DNA from: Termitomyces sp. T153
Taxonomy: Eukaryota > Basidiomycota > Agaricomycetes > Agaricales > Lyophyllaceae
Length of the DNA: 64,000 nt
NCBI GenBank assembly: GCA_018296165.2
Contig: JACKQL020000002.1
Coordinates: forward strand, 1,240,001-1,304,000
Direction of reading: 5' to 3'
Within the stretch, counting starts at the first letter, position 1. Each line of letters starts with the position of its first letter. Below are positions 10,484 to 21,449 of this stretch, piece by piece. The notes below the pieces were generated by a model. The model saw only the letters and a list, made by a program, of their open reading frames with translations, was not told where the DNA came from and searched no databases. The translations under genes were made by a program, and so were the position numbers.

Positions 10484-12167
10484 ATGTCTTCTTCAGCTTA
10501 TTCTCCCACAGCATCTAGGTCACCGTCCCCGCCTTCCCAGCCATCGTCTTCTGAAGATTCAGAGGGTCGCCGAGATCGCTGTCAGGTCGAGGCGATGTAC
10601 CGTAGTCATGAGTGCGGTCCATCTCATGTACCCCAGAACACTGATTGTCCCTTTGCAGAGTTGTCCGCAGCTGTGGCTGGTCCCTCAGGGCCACCGTCTG
10701 GCACGGATGCGACGCAGCCACCAGCGGGCATGGCCCCTTCTACGCGCTCCAAGTCTGGCATTTGTCCGGGGGTGGTCCGGCTTGTCCCAGAGGGTTTGAG
10801 GGTGGTACAGGCAGAGGTGATGCCGGAGCAGTTTGCCGAGGTGGTGGGTCGGGCGAGGAGTCCCCCCACCCTCAAGTGGTGTCAGGCGGCGGCCCTGGTG
10901 AGTGGCTACTTAGCTTCATGTTTCCTGGACCAACATGCCCCTGCAGTGTGCGTCTTGTACCCGACGAGGGGAGCAGTGTGAATTTGAGGAGCCTGCATCG
11001 GGGGTACGGCGGGACACGTCGGTGTGCCTTCCATGCCATTCGCAGCATGAGAAGTGCTACGTCACCCTGAGTTGGCGGGCCGTCTGCATCACGGCAGAGC
11101 AAGGGTGGGATCGAGGTTGGGTCGCAGCGCAGCTGGAGGAAGGGCAGAAGGGCAGGGTGTCGGGGAGGGGCTCCAGGGCTGGGGAAGGGGAACGGGTTAG
11201 CGCGCCTGTCATGAAGGTGGGCCCCCCGCGGGGTGGGGCCCCTTCCACGCAGGAGAAAGGGAAACGGAGAGCATCCCCTTCACCCGAGGCAGGTCCCAGT
11301 AAGCGGGCACGGGGCGAGCAGGTAATGGGGGGCCCCCCTGGTTCCGCAGTGTACTCCTCTACATCCGGAGCCCCCGTTGAGCAGTCCACAGATGGGTCGT
11401 AGTTGGTTGCAGAGGCCTATCTGCAACATTGGGTAGAGGGCTTGGAACGGTTGTTGGTCGCACATGAGGAGGAGATTCAGGGGGTACGGGAGGAGAGGGA
11501 TGGGGCTCAACGGGAGTTGGACAGGGTTCGGAGGGAATGGGACTTGGCGCGGAAAGACAAGGACATTGCCGTCGGGACTGCCACGGAGCGATTGTCTCGT
11601 CTGCAGGAGTTGGAGGTGTGGACGGTGCATTTGCAGGCGTGGGTGGAGGCAGCGGAGGTGGCGACACAGCAGGCAGGAGGCTCAGGGGTGCGAGAGACCC
11701 AGCAGGGTTCCAGTGCTGGGGAAGTCCAGGCGGCGGTGGAGAGGGTGTAGCAGCAGGAGGAATGGCTTGCCAACGAGGTGGCCTCAGGCCGGCAAGGAGT
11801 GCTTTGTGAGTGGTTTCCCTGCTTTCGTCTCCTAAGCACTGATTCAGGTTCCATAGACTGGGCCAGGGAGCATTGCATCCTTCTTGACGGAGCGTTGGCA
11901 GCGCTAGGGTCCATCCATGATGGGTTGGCAAGGATGCCCAGGGACCTTCTGCTGGAGTTGGGTCAAGGGGTTATGCAGATGGGGCATCTGTTGGCAGGGC
12001 ATTGGCAGAGGGCGACGGCAGATCCCGGGGCGTGGTGGGAGATGGCAACGGACGTGGGAGAACCGCTTCCTGGGCAACCTGAGGTTCTGGCAGCGGTAGT
12101 GGCACAGTTGGAGGTGTTCATGGTGGGAAGGGTAGTGGGGTTAGGGTTGGAGGAGGAGGGAGAGTGA
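10484..12167 (+). CDS. Antisense spliced gene carried by the Gypsy: Zn2Cys6-like cluster, NLS, coiled coil
   Basis: I read four exons: 10484-10897, 10947-11321, 11403-11805, 11848-12167 (503 codons before the stop, introns 49, 81 and 42 nt, all GT-AG). In order the product has a Ser/Pro-rich start, a cluster C-x2-C-x6-C-x15-C-x2-C-x6-C that begins CASCTRRGEQC and ends CLPCHSQHEKC, a basic segment (GKRRASPSPEAGPSKRARG) that looks like an NLS, a heptad-rich coiled coil (about 11430-11640), and a helical C-terminus. This is the order of a Gal4-type regulator, but the 15-residue linker is long. One in-frame TAG (11748-11750, probably from CAG) would truncate this copy. A TTAAAAGG TATA-like motif lies 45 nt upstream. 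Function is unknown. Confidence 0.65.
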
Positions 12168-12399
12168 GGGGAACTCGGACCCTGTCGTTGACTTGTTCTC
12201 TGCCCCTTCTTGTTCGAGTATATATATGTACACTGCTTGTTCCTATACAGTTTCTGGTCCTTCTGCTGAGTGTGGGAAGTTTCAGATAGAGCAAGGAGAG
12301 GAGTAAGTGGAAACACATAGGAGAGTACTGGTGGGAGTTGAATCCCTGGTGAACCCAGAGGCGGGGGTTACACCCACTATTGCCATCTGTGTTGGGTCA

Positions 12400-14769
12400 G
12401 TCCCGGGGGTTCTGGGGCTTGGCGGGATTTCATCGGTGGAAGTCCTGGAGTCCGTCGGGGGCTCTGTCAAGGTTCTTTTGGGGTTCCCACGTGTTGTCCT
12501 CAGGTCCGTAGCCTTTCCAGTGGACCAAGTACTGGAGTCAGCCGCGAACTATCTGGGAGTCAAGGATCTCGTTGACCTCGTAGTGATACTCATCCTCGAC
12601 TTTGACAGGGGGCAGTCGGCTGGGGCATTGGCCGGGGAAGGGGTCTGGAGCGTGCCTTTCAAGGAGTCAAACATGGAACACAGGGTGGAGGCCCTTCAGG
12701 CCTGGAGGCAGGTCAAGCTTGTAAGCATGGGTGGAGACCTTCTGGAGGATCTTGAATGGGCCGAGGCGTTTGTGGTTGAGCTTGATGGAAGGCCTCCGGG
12801 TCTTAAGATTTTGTTGGTCGAGCCAGACCAGGGTGCTGGGGGGCCAGTCGGGGGTCGGCTTGCAACGGGCATCGGCGTGCTTGGAGTAGGCTTGGTTGGC
12901 GGTGTCAATCTCATCCCAGAGGAATTGGTGGAGAGATCAGAGGTCCTCGGCAACTTCGTGGGCAACGTGGGAAGGGATGTCTTTGAGGGACAGCGTGAGT
13001 CGAGGATTGTAGCCCTTGTTGGCATAAAAGGGGAAAACTCTGGTGGCGGAGTGAGGCGTGTTGTTGTAGGTGAATTCAGCGAGGGGAAGCTCCACACGCC
13101 AGTCATTCTGTAAATAATTAACGTAGAGGTGAAGATACTGTTCTAACGTCTGGTTTACGTGCTTGGTTTGTCCGTCAGTTTCCAGGTGGTAGGCAGTAGA
13201 GAGGCTGGTTTTGATCTTGAGCACCTTGCACAGCGATTGCCAAAAATGAGATACAAATAGGGGTCCGCGGTCGGAGACAATGTCATCAGGAAGTCCATGT
13301 TTGGAGAATACATGTTCTAGAAATAGTTTGGCAAAATCCGGGGCAGTGTCAGTGGTGTGGCAGGGAATAAAGAGGGCTTGTTTAGTAAGATGGCAGACGA
13401 CGATGAGGATTGCGTCGAAACCTTCAGAGTCGGGGAGTTTGACGATATGATCCATCAATATTGAAGACCAGGGGCAGCGACCAATGGGGAGGGGTTTCAG
13501 TAATCCGTGGGGGCGATGGCGGGGTACTTTGGCCTGTAGGCAGGGTTCGCAGGCTCTTATGTATCGCGTAATGTCCTTCTTCATTCCTGGCCAAAAATAA
13601 GTCTGGGAGATGAGTTGAAGGGTCTTACGAATTCCTGGGTGCCCCCAGAGCTTATGGTTGTGGTGCTGCCAGAGTATGTCAAGGCAAATGGACTTGTGGT
13701 CTGGGGCGTAGATTTGTCCACTCCAGAGCAGGAGGCAGTGGTCCGGGGATAGCAAAAAGGGGTTGTCTACGCTCGACTCATTGGGGTTGTTGCGGGGGTC
13801 GTGCTGGTTGAAGAAGGGGTCCGGGGGTGAATTCCTGATTTGCTGGAGGATTCCTTCTTCGTTTAAAATCAGCACGGCATGTAGATGTTTGGGTGAGATT
13901 ACCACTCAATGGTTGAATGCATTTCATTTGGTTTCGAACAATTTCTTTGGATACACATCGGGTCTCCGAATGAGGGCATTGGGCTTTGCGCCGAGTCGCC
14001 CAGGGCGGTAGTGAATAGTAAAATCGTACTCCGAAAGGGTTTCGGACCATCGAGCCTGGTGGTGGCTGAGCTATTTCATGGTTGTGAAATATTGCAGGTT
14101 TTTGTGATCGGAGTAGACTTGGATGTGGTGCGGGGACCCCTTGAGGTAGGCCCGCCACTGATAGAAGGCTTTGATGATTGCAAGGAGTTTCTTGTTGTAA
14201 ATGTCGTAGTTAAGTTCCACTGGGATTATTGATTGGGTGTAGAAGGCGACGGGGTGGAGATCCTTGCCCCCCGAGTTCGACTGGGAGAGTATCCCGGTGA
14301 TAGCATAGTCGGAGGCATCACATTTGAGCATGATCAGTAGGGAGGGGTCGAAATGGTGGAGGACCGGAGCGGAGGTGAAGGCCTTCTTCAGGAGGAGGAA
14401 TACGCTCTGGCACTTGCTGTCCCAATCCCAAGGGGTGTCCTTCCGTGTGAGTCAGTTGAGGGGTTTGGTGATCCCGGAGTAGTTGTTGATGAAGCGGCAA
14501 TAGAAGTTAGCAAACCCCAAGAATGACTGTACCTCCTTGACGTTCCACGGGGAGGGCCAGTTGAGTATCGCATCGACCTTGGCAGGGTCCATGCACATGC
14601 TGTTGGGGGTGACAACGACTCTGAGATATTCGACCTCCGTCATGTGAAAGGAGCATTTCTTGGGTTTGGCATGAAGGTGGTACTCTCAGAGTTGTTCTAA
14701 AATGCAGTGGACGTGCTCTGGATGCTCCGTCAGCGAATTTGAGTAGATCAGGATGTTGTCTAGGTATAC
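12400..14769 (-). pseudogene. Large Gypsy pol: RT end, RNase H, integrase, chromodomain
   Basis: On the minus strand: RT active site VYLDNILIYS (14766-14735; the usual second Asp is Asn), RNase H with CDASDYAITGILSQ at 14331, then an open 322-codon integrase (13905-12937) with H-x3-H and CEPCLQ zinc ligands, LMDHIVKLP, VSDRGPLF and DGQTKHVNQTLEQYL (catalytic Glu replaced by Lys). The chromodomain near 12600-12460 reads [14 protein letters not shown], one TGA stop, then [19 protein letters not shown]. The end of pol faces the 3' end of the antisense gene about 230 bp away, so the two genes converge. Confidence 0.8.
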
Positions 14770-14772
14770 AAC

Positions 14773-14810
14773 GAGCTACGCCCCGTGCCTTCGGCACGGG
14801 CCTGTAGCTC
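14773..14810. repeat. 38-nt terminal hairpin
   Basis: GAGCTAC pairs with GTAGCTC at the outside and CCCGTGCC with GGCACGGG inside, with a TTC loop. It marks the 3' end of the Helitron-like family. Degenerate versions end the copies at 3684 and 28145. Confidence 0.8.
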
Positions 14811-14814
14811 TTGC

Positions 14815-15058
14815 TTCATCCCAGACCCAACCTCACTTTGTTCGGTTAGGTCCTCGATATTCTACTCAATGCTTCATCCCAGACCCAACCTCACTTCGTT
14901 TGGTTAGGTCCTTGTATTTCAAACTCAATGCCAAGTCCCAGACCCAACCTCACTTCGTTCGGTTAGGTCCTTGTATTTCAAACCCAATGCCAAGTCCCAG
15001 ACCCAACCTCACTTCGTTCGGTTAGGTCTTTGTATTTCAAACTCAATGCTAAGTCCCA
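14815..15058. repeat. Four tandem units of about 60 bp
   Basis: Each unit contains CCCAGACCCAACCTCACTT followed by CGTTCGGTTAGGTCC and a TATTTCAAACTCAATGC tail. The same unit recurs in reverse at about 3487-3630, 3757-3810 and 27948-28120, always just inside a Helitron 3' hairpin or 5' end. It is therefore a subterminal repeat of the family. Confidence 0.85.
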
Positions 15059-15849
15059 GAACTATTGAGAATATCTATACTACACTGTCAACTCATATAC
15101 ATTAGGTGCTGAAATTCACAGAGATTAGCAATTTGGTGTTTGAAAGAGATCTACCTTAAAAGCAGAAAGCCAATAACTGTTTAGAAAAGAAAATGGATAA
15201 TGCTTGAATTAGTTCTCAGACAAATATAGAAAAAGCATACCTGCAAAGCTACTGAACACTCAGAAAGGGAGCCTAATGAAGAATGTAGTGAAGTCTGATT
15301 TCAGCCATGATTTGTCCCTAAAAGTTACACTCAAAAAAAGAGTACACCTAGCCCAATTCAGCTTCAATATAGAAACAACCACCAAAATCAGCTATTGGAC
15401 AATTAAGCAAAGAAAAGAAAGCCCACCTGAAAGAAGAGAAAGCTACTCAATGCTCAGAAAAAGCCTGAAGAAGGATGCAATAGTGGAAATCTAGTTATCA
15501 GCTATGATCAGTGATTGGAGATGACAAACAGTAGAGCATACATGGCCAGGTTGAGTGTAAAAACCTCCAAAAGAGGGTCAGTAGAGTCTATCAGGCCAAA
15601 CAAAGCTTCTTCTCACAGTATCAGAGCAGAGAGAATGGTTGATGCTTCATATTGGAAAGAGAGGTCAAAAGAAAGAGTGATTCGGTGCAATGATTGATCT
15701 TTGCCACACACCAAAGGAAAAGGCCGAAAATTTGAAGCCAGCCAACTTACGTAATTTTACATAAGCATTACATAAGGAATCTTCCCAGGTTGTTGGAAGA
15801 TTGAGGCACAGCCACTTTCCCAGGGGTCGTCGCATAGTATATAGATAAC

Positions 15850-18800
15850 AAAAACATTATTCATGTCATGGAAGATGTCATTCATGAAGTACTGAAAAGT
15901 GGCGGGGGAGTTAGTCATTCTGAAGGGCATTATGAGGTACTCAAAGAGGCCATAGCAGGTGCAAAAGGTGGTCTTCCATTCATGTCCCAGAGCAATCCAG
16001 ACATTGTTGTAGCCAGAGCAGAGGTCTATCTTTGTGTAAAGCTTGGCAAGGGGAGGGGATACCAGTTCTTTTTGGTGACTTTGTTGAGTCCTTGATAATC
16101 CACACAGAGTTGGAGGGACCCATCCTTCTTCTTGGTGAACAGAACCAGAGTGCCGGCAGCAGAAATCAATGGGTGTATGAAGCTCTTGCCGAGCATGTTG
16201 TCAAGGTATTCCTTCAAGGCTTGGAGCTTGACCTTGGACATGTTGTAGATCTTGCCAAACAGGGGTGAGGTACCTTCTTTGAGGTCAATCTTGTGGTCAT
16301 AGGAGTGGTGCAGGGGAAGTTCTTTGGCACTCCCTTCAAAGAACACGTCAGCAAACTCATGATACTTCGGGAGAACTACTTCAGATAGGATCTGTTCCTC
16401 CATCTTGCTCTCTGGCACAGTGGTCCCTGTGCGGAGGTGCTCCTCGGGTTGGGCTGGCATGATTTGTAACTGGAAGGTGGGGGTGCTGTCTTGTAGAAGG
16501 CGTGCAAAGGGAACGGCACTGACAATTTTAATGTTGAGGTTTCCAGAGTCAATGGAGTTGGACATCAGAGTGGTAGCAAATGAGTCTGGAGTGGTGGCAG
16601 AGTTGGTCAGGGACCTTGAGCATCACTGGTTGGGGTACCACGGGCCTTTGTATTGATTCTGGGGTATGTTGGGAGGCAGCTGTCATAATGTGATTGAGGG
16701 TGACTGAGGTGGAGTGGCATCTCCTTCTTCATTGGGGTTGTCATCGGAGGTTGAGGGACTCTGAGTTGCTCTGGAGGTGCTGGCACTGGGGTGGGAGACA
16801 TTGGAGTCCAGGATAGACTGGAGGCCAAGGGGGATGGCGGCCACTAAACTTGCTTCAGGGGCCAGGGAATTGCATGGTGAGGTTCTTCCAGTCAATGTCG
16901 GGGTTGACGTCTTGCAGCCACAGGAGTCCAAGCAAGATTGGAGTTGGCAGAGGCAATTGGGTGACGAGGAGCCAGGCCTGAAACTGCAGGTTGTTGTCAA
17001 GGGTGAGGGTGTTGTCATGGTATTGAGTGATCCTTGTTGTGGCAGGGTTTCTGTCAAAGAGTTGGAGCTTGAGGAGTTTGTCAAGGTCATTGTGCTGGAG
17101 GCCAAGCTGATTACTGACAAAGGTGCTGGAGGTGCTGCTGTCAACAAGGGCAGGGAGTACCTTGGAAGAGTCGTCAAGTCAGACATTGATGATGAACAAC
17201 TGTGCAGATCTAGAGCGGAGCTGCAGAGGAGTCCGGGGGTGGTTGATTGTGGTCTCAGAGATCTTGGAGGAGGGTGAAACATCAAAAGGTACCAGCCTGG
17301 AGTTGGTGGGGTTGTCCTGGTCAAGGCGGAGGGTGAGGCTGGGCCAGTTGATGTGGGGGTTGGTGGAACAGAGCCATGAGAATCCTAAGATGACAGGGGT
17401 GGAGGGGTGTAATTTTGTAATAAGTAGTTGGAGTTCTTGCTGTCATCCGTTGGCAAAGGTCATGGTTGTTTCCAGGCAGTGTGTGATGTCTCCCGCTGGG
17501 GTAGAGTCTCCATTAAAAAGTTTGAGGGGAATCAGGGCAGGGAGGCATCAGAGGGGGTGGGGAGCAAGCACTACTAGGGATTCATTGATGAAGTTGTTGG
17601 TGGCGCCACTGTTGACTAGTGTGGGGACAGGGTTGTTGGTGAAGGGAAGAGTGGTGTGGAGGAGGAGGTTGGTGGATGAGTGGGAGGGGAGGTGTACTGG
17701 GGGGCTATCTGGGGTGAGTATCATTGCACAGAGGAGTGTGGCCAGTGTGGAGAAGATGTCAGGGTCTGGTCCACAGTCTAGTGCGTCTTTAAGACCTAAA
17801 CTGCCAACTTGTTTCCCGTAAACTGGTAGTTACAGTCTTCTCCGTCGATTGTTCACATGGCGCATCCCATCACCTGTCATTTAGGACAACTGTGAATAAA
17901 GTGTCCCTGCTCACCACATAGGATGCACACACCCTCCTTCCATCATTTCTCCTGCATTTCCTCCGGCACGTCAATCCATGGGCTATCCTAAATCCTGTTT
18001 GCGCATAAGGCTTCTTGGTCGTTGGCAGGGTCCAAAATGTTGTCGTGGTTGTTGGGGTTGGTGTCCAGGGGTTCCGGAGTTTCATGGAGGTTGGCGGCAT
18101 TGAGCTGGGCTAGCGGACATTGCCCCGGGGGTTGGTTAGTGCTGGTAATTCCTTGGCCTGAGGGAAAACGGAGCGTGGAGTTGGCAGGATTAGTGGGGAT
18201 TGAGGACCAAACGCCATTGGCTGCTCTGGCCTGCCAGTTGGTGTTACTGGAGGCATTCCAGGGGGTCTGGGGCACCATGTTTTTGCTGCAATCTTTCCAG
18301 TAACATTAGTCAACCTGGGTAACAAGCGCCTTGTACCCATCGTAGGTGGTTTGATCCGTGTTGCCCAGGGGGGGCCCCGGGGCCCATCAAGGGGGTCCTC
18401 CAGGGGTGGGGAGTCTGAAATAATTGGCATTGGTGGGAGGGTTAGGCATCAGAGTGAGTGGGGGATGAGGATAGTTGATAAGGAAGGGTAGTTGGGGCAC
18501 CCTGGGACCTGTGGGCTGTCATGGGCAGGGCATTGGGACAGGGTGGAGGGGCATTGACACAAGGGATGTGGAGGTCAAAGTGGGGGGGTCGGTCTCATGG
18601 AGGTCCATTGCATAGGGCATGCTCGTCGGCGGAGTTACCAGGCTTGTCAATGTAGGAGAGAGTCTGGTTGTCATTGTCAACACATGGGGGCAGCCATTGG
18701 AAGTGGGGTTTGGAGACAGCGGGCTGGTCCCAGGTTTGGAAGGCACTGGGGATGGAGTTGGCCTGGGGGTAAGCAGAGAGGGCCAAGGTATGGGTGTCTG

Positions 18801-19150
18801 GTTAGTCAAACAATCCTCCCATGGGGTTGAGGTTCCTCAAGATGCTGGAGGCCACATTGAGTTCTTCCTGCTGACAGGGAATGGAAGGCAGGGCTTTGCT
18901 TTGTGTTCCAACAGGCTCCTTGCATTGCACATGGAAGGAGCAGGCAGGGTCTAGAGGGTCTTTGAAGGGGCAGGGGTTCAGGCTGGTGTGGATTTCTTTG
19001 ACCAATGCATGGAGCTCATTCCATAAGTTATCATCAATGCTCAGGGTGCCTTGCATAGTCTCCAGGAGGTTCCCTTGCAGATAGCACTCGTGAAAGTTGA
19101 GGAGTCAATCCGCCCAGACTTCCAGAGTTGTGGAGGTGTCGGGGTAGCCT
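15850..19150 (-). pseudogene. Large Gypsy gag, two tandem retropepsin domains and first half of RT
   Basis: From 19150 leftwards: gag with LSIDDNLWNELHALVKEIHT, Pro-rich stretches, a CX2CX4HX4C knuckle (CILCGEQGHFIHSC, about 17920-17880), protease-like domain 1 (LVNSGATNNFINES, then TPVILGFSWLCSTNPHINW, about 17620-17330), and protease-like domain 2 (LVDSSTSSTFVSNQLG, then TPILLGLLWLQDVNPDIDW, about 17150-16880). RT follows with [32 protein letters not shown] (16565-16026) and, after a shift, [14 protein letters not shown] up to 15850. TGA stops interrupt the frame. Domain 1 has Asn in place of the catalytic Asp. Confidence 0.75.
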
Positions 19151-19151
19151 G

Positions 19152-20079
19152 GGAGCTCAGCTACACTGGCGAGTTCTTACTAGGTGGATGTGATGTCCTG
19201 TGCTTATAACCAAGCATCTGGTATTGGCATGGAGGGACTTGTGAGGGGAAGCTAGGGGGCGGTCCGAGCAAGTCTGGAGTGGTTTGGGGGCATCTAAGAC
19301 CAAGTATACTAGTCATCAAACCTGAACGAGCACTAGAACAAGTTCATGGGTGCGCAAATAGAATGTGGGGTAAGCGGAAGCTTTGCGGTTGATGGGGGCA
19401 GAGCTGGAGTTTGATGGGAGATCACCAAGATGTGAGGAGTTCCTGGGCTGAGTGGGGAGTGAGGTCTGGAGTTGTTGTAAGAATGTTCAGGTCATAGCAT
19501 GTGCGCAGAGTTTGTACTGACATTGGAGATGAAAGGAACTTAGGAAGACAAAGGAAATATACACAGTTAAGATGAGATGGAGACAAGGTGAGATGAGACA
19601 GAGAACAGAAATAGATTTGAAACTAGAAATAGAGACAGTGACAAGACAAAAGACAAGACATAGAAAACCAGTAAATGCAATATCAAGACTAAAGTACTAG
19701 GGGTTACTCTATGACTTATATACCTACTACTGGGCAGCTCCAGAGGGCAGAGGATATGGCGGCAGGCTTGATGGATCTGTGCGGAGTTGACAGTTGTTGG
19801 GTGCGATCTTGGAGCAGGCTACAGTGACATTCTGATGGGATCAGTTGGAAAGCGGATCATTCTGGGGTCGGGGGAAGCCTTGGGAGTCCAGGAGAATTCA
19901 GGGGATGCATCAACTGCTGTGGAGAAGGCATCGGAGTTGATCAAGGAGCTGTCAGGGTCTGCCAAGGAAGTGTTGGAGTTGCCCAAAGTGGATGCAGAGG
20001 GTGGGCAAAGGTTGGGGAGTTTGGCGGAGCATTGGGGGGGCTGGGAGTGGTGTTGGGGTCTAGGGAGCAGGTCATGACA
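19152..20079 (-). repeat. 5' LTR of the large Gypsy, its inner edge deleted
   Basis: It is nearly identical to 7866-8814 from GCTCAGCTACACTGG onward and ends CATGACA at 20079. The first 25 or so bases found in the other LTR are replaced by gag-coding sequence, so a deletion removed the LTR edge and primer site. Confidence 0.8.
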
Positions 20080-20974
20080 ATGCCCCTCACCCTCCTCCCT
20101 CTCCTTTGGTACTGGCATCCTGGTCTGTTTACCAAGAATACAATGGTCACAATTCAGATGTTTGGAGGGAAAGGTAGACAGCATACTTGGATCATGCCTG
20201 CATGTGCCATTTGCATGATGGTCTGGTAGTTCATGTGCCCAAGTCTCAGGTTCCATGAGTGGAGGTTAGGTGATGAGTGTATAGCAAAGGCATGATTGCC
20301 ATATAGGTCAAATGCATAGAGGCCTCATCCCTGGAGAAGGGTGCCAGTAGCTATGAGCTGTCCAGTGGTTTTCTTGATTAGGGAAGTGCCAATGTCATCA
20401 AAGGTCATGGTTATGCTAATCTGCTTGGCCATCTTGCTCATGGACAGTAACTTAATCACAGACTTCAGTATGTGGAGAGCATTGTTGAGTTCCAAGTAGG
20501 CTCCTCCTCCAAGGAGTAGCCTCATGGTTCCAACACCCATTGCCACAATTAAGGATCTGCCAACTCTGCAGATAGCTCTTTCTCTAATTGGGATGATGGA
20601 GGTGAAGTCACTGATGTTGGGGGAAATGTGTACAGTTGCCCCAGAGTCTAGGAAGAAGGAGTATTTGTGAGTACTGTTCTCACATGATAAGGCAATGTCT
20701 TGGTGAGGCTCAGGTTGGGTGTGCTTATCCCAGTTGATGTTGACCATAGGCTCCTCCTCTACCACAATCCATGCATCAAATTTGAGTCCCTCAACTTTGG
20801 CTAGGGGTTGGCTGAATGGTATCACATCTGCAGTTAGTGCCATGAACTCCAGTTTTGGCATGGTAGTTTTTGTCATCTGCATTGCTAGGTAGGCCACAAT
20901 GGTCTTGGACCTGCTTCATGGAGACATCACTGCCATGGTGCCCCTTCAGATATGTCCAGAGGGAGACAGGCTTG
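20080..20974 (-). pseudogene. Copia gag end, protease and integrase zinc finger
   Basis: The minus-strand frame 20897-20325 has the aspartic protease motif FFLDSGATVHISPN (catalytic Asp present, codon preceded by A) and the pre-integrase region. Further left, to 20085, is the integrase zinc finger ending CDHCILGKQTRMPVPKER. It is continued at 7865 beyond the inserted Gypsy. Confidence 0.75.
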
Positions 20975-21343
20975 TGTCAGGGGACTTCCATTTCCAACCT
21001 CCATGACTGGTTCCAGCACCTCTGCAGCTTGTTTGACATCTCTGGGGCTCTTTCTAGAACCCTGGAGATCTTCAGAGAACTGCAGAGTTCTCCATATTAC
21101 CTCAGTAATCATTGTCCTGGAGTTAAGAGCAGCTCCAGTCTTCTGTACAGTAGTTCCCACACCTCTGCCACCTGCTGATGCACTGTGCTGAGCAGTAGGG
21201 ATCCTTAGACTTGTTCTCTTCAGATTCCCCTCTGCTGGGTGATTAGTTACTGATTATATTATTGTCTACTCTGCTAATATACTTTGGATTCCCCTTTGCT
21301 AGCTGCATGACTCCAATTCACCACTCTGGAGGTTGCCCTTACA
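20975..21343 (+). repeat. 5' LTR of the second Gypsy
   Basis: It is 369 bp, matches 26757-27125 with scattered substitutions and starts TGTCAGG. The sequence after it (GCAGAACAAGTC) is not an obvious match to a tRNA 3' end. Confidence 0.85.
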
Positions 21344-21449
21344 GCAGAACAAGTCTCTTAGAACTGGTCTAGAAGCCCCTCATAGCCACAAGGAACCTCC
21401 AAACTGCTATCTGTTGCTTCCCCACTAGGATTAAACACTGCAGAGTTCT

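Larger units (their letters stand above)
14773..15846 (-). mobile_element. Non-autonomous Helitron-like element (1,074 bp) in the Gypsy RT
   Basis: The boundaries are set by the interrupted RT. Deleting 14773-15849 restores N-N-V-F-V-V-Y-L-D-N in frame. On the minus strand it starts ATCTATATACTATGCGACG (15846) and ends in the hairpin and GCGTAGCTC (14773). Both ends match those of the head-to-tail copies at 3684/3685. AAC flanks it on both sides (14770-14772 and 15847-15849). A 3-bp repeat is unusual for Helitrons, which normally leave none. The interior (15060-15740) has no recognisable gene. Confidence 0.75.
7866..20079 (-). mobile_element. Large Gypsy/chromovirus element with internal rearrangement
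   Basis: The outer LTRs are 7866-8814 and about 19152-20079. Target copies are ATGCT (7861-7865) and ATGCC (20080-20084). Between them on the minus strand lie gag (19150-17870), two retropepsin domains, RT and RNase H, integrase, a chromodomain (to about 12400), and then the antisense gene on the plus strand. The element is enlarged by a second LTR (9281-10270) with a 466-bp duplicate of its 3' internal end, and by a Helitron in the RT. The 5' LTR runs straight into gag codons near 19150, so about 25 bp of the LTR, the primer site and the gag start are deleted. CpG is dense from 9.3 to 14.8 kb and sparser from 15.85 kb on. Confidence 0.8.

Noticed and set aside
11400..11402. TAG as a nonsense mutation in the antisense gene
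   Set aside because: It is the last base triplet of an intron (GTAATG at 11322 to TCGTAG at 11402) that restores the frame; copy 841-1946 has an intron-like stretch ending CACTAG at the same place. The TAG at 11748 remains unexplained.
12307..13113. A 268-codon plus-strand frame
   Set aside because: It overlaps the integrase end and chromodomain, which are clearly encoded on the minus strand. It is a shadow frame.
14773..14810. Hairpin as a rho-independent terminator or tRNA-derived SINE head
   Set aside because: This is a eukaryotic repeat with the hairpin always at an element end, and no A/B box follows the GTAGCTC.
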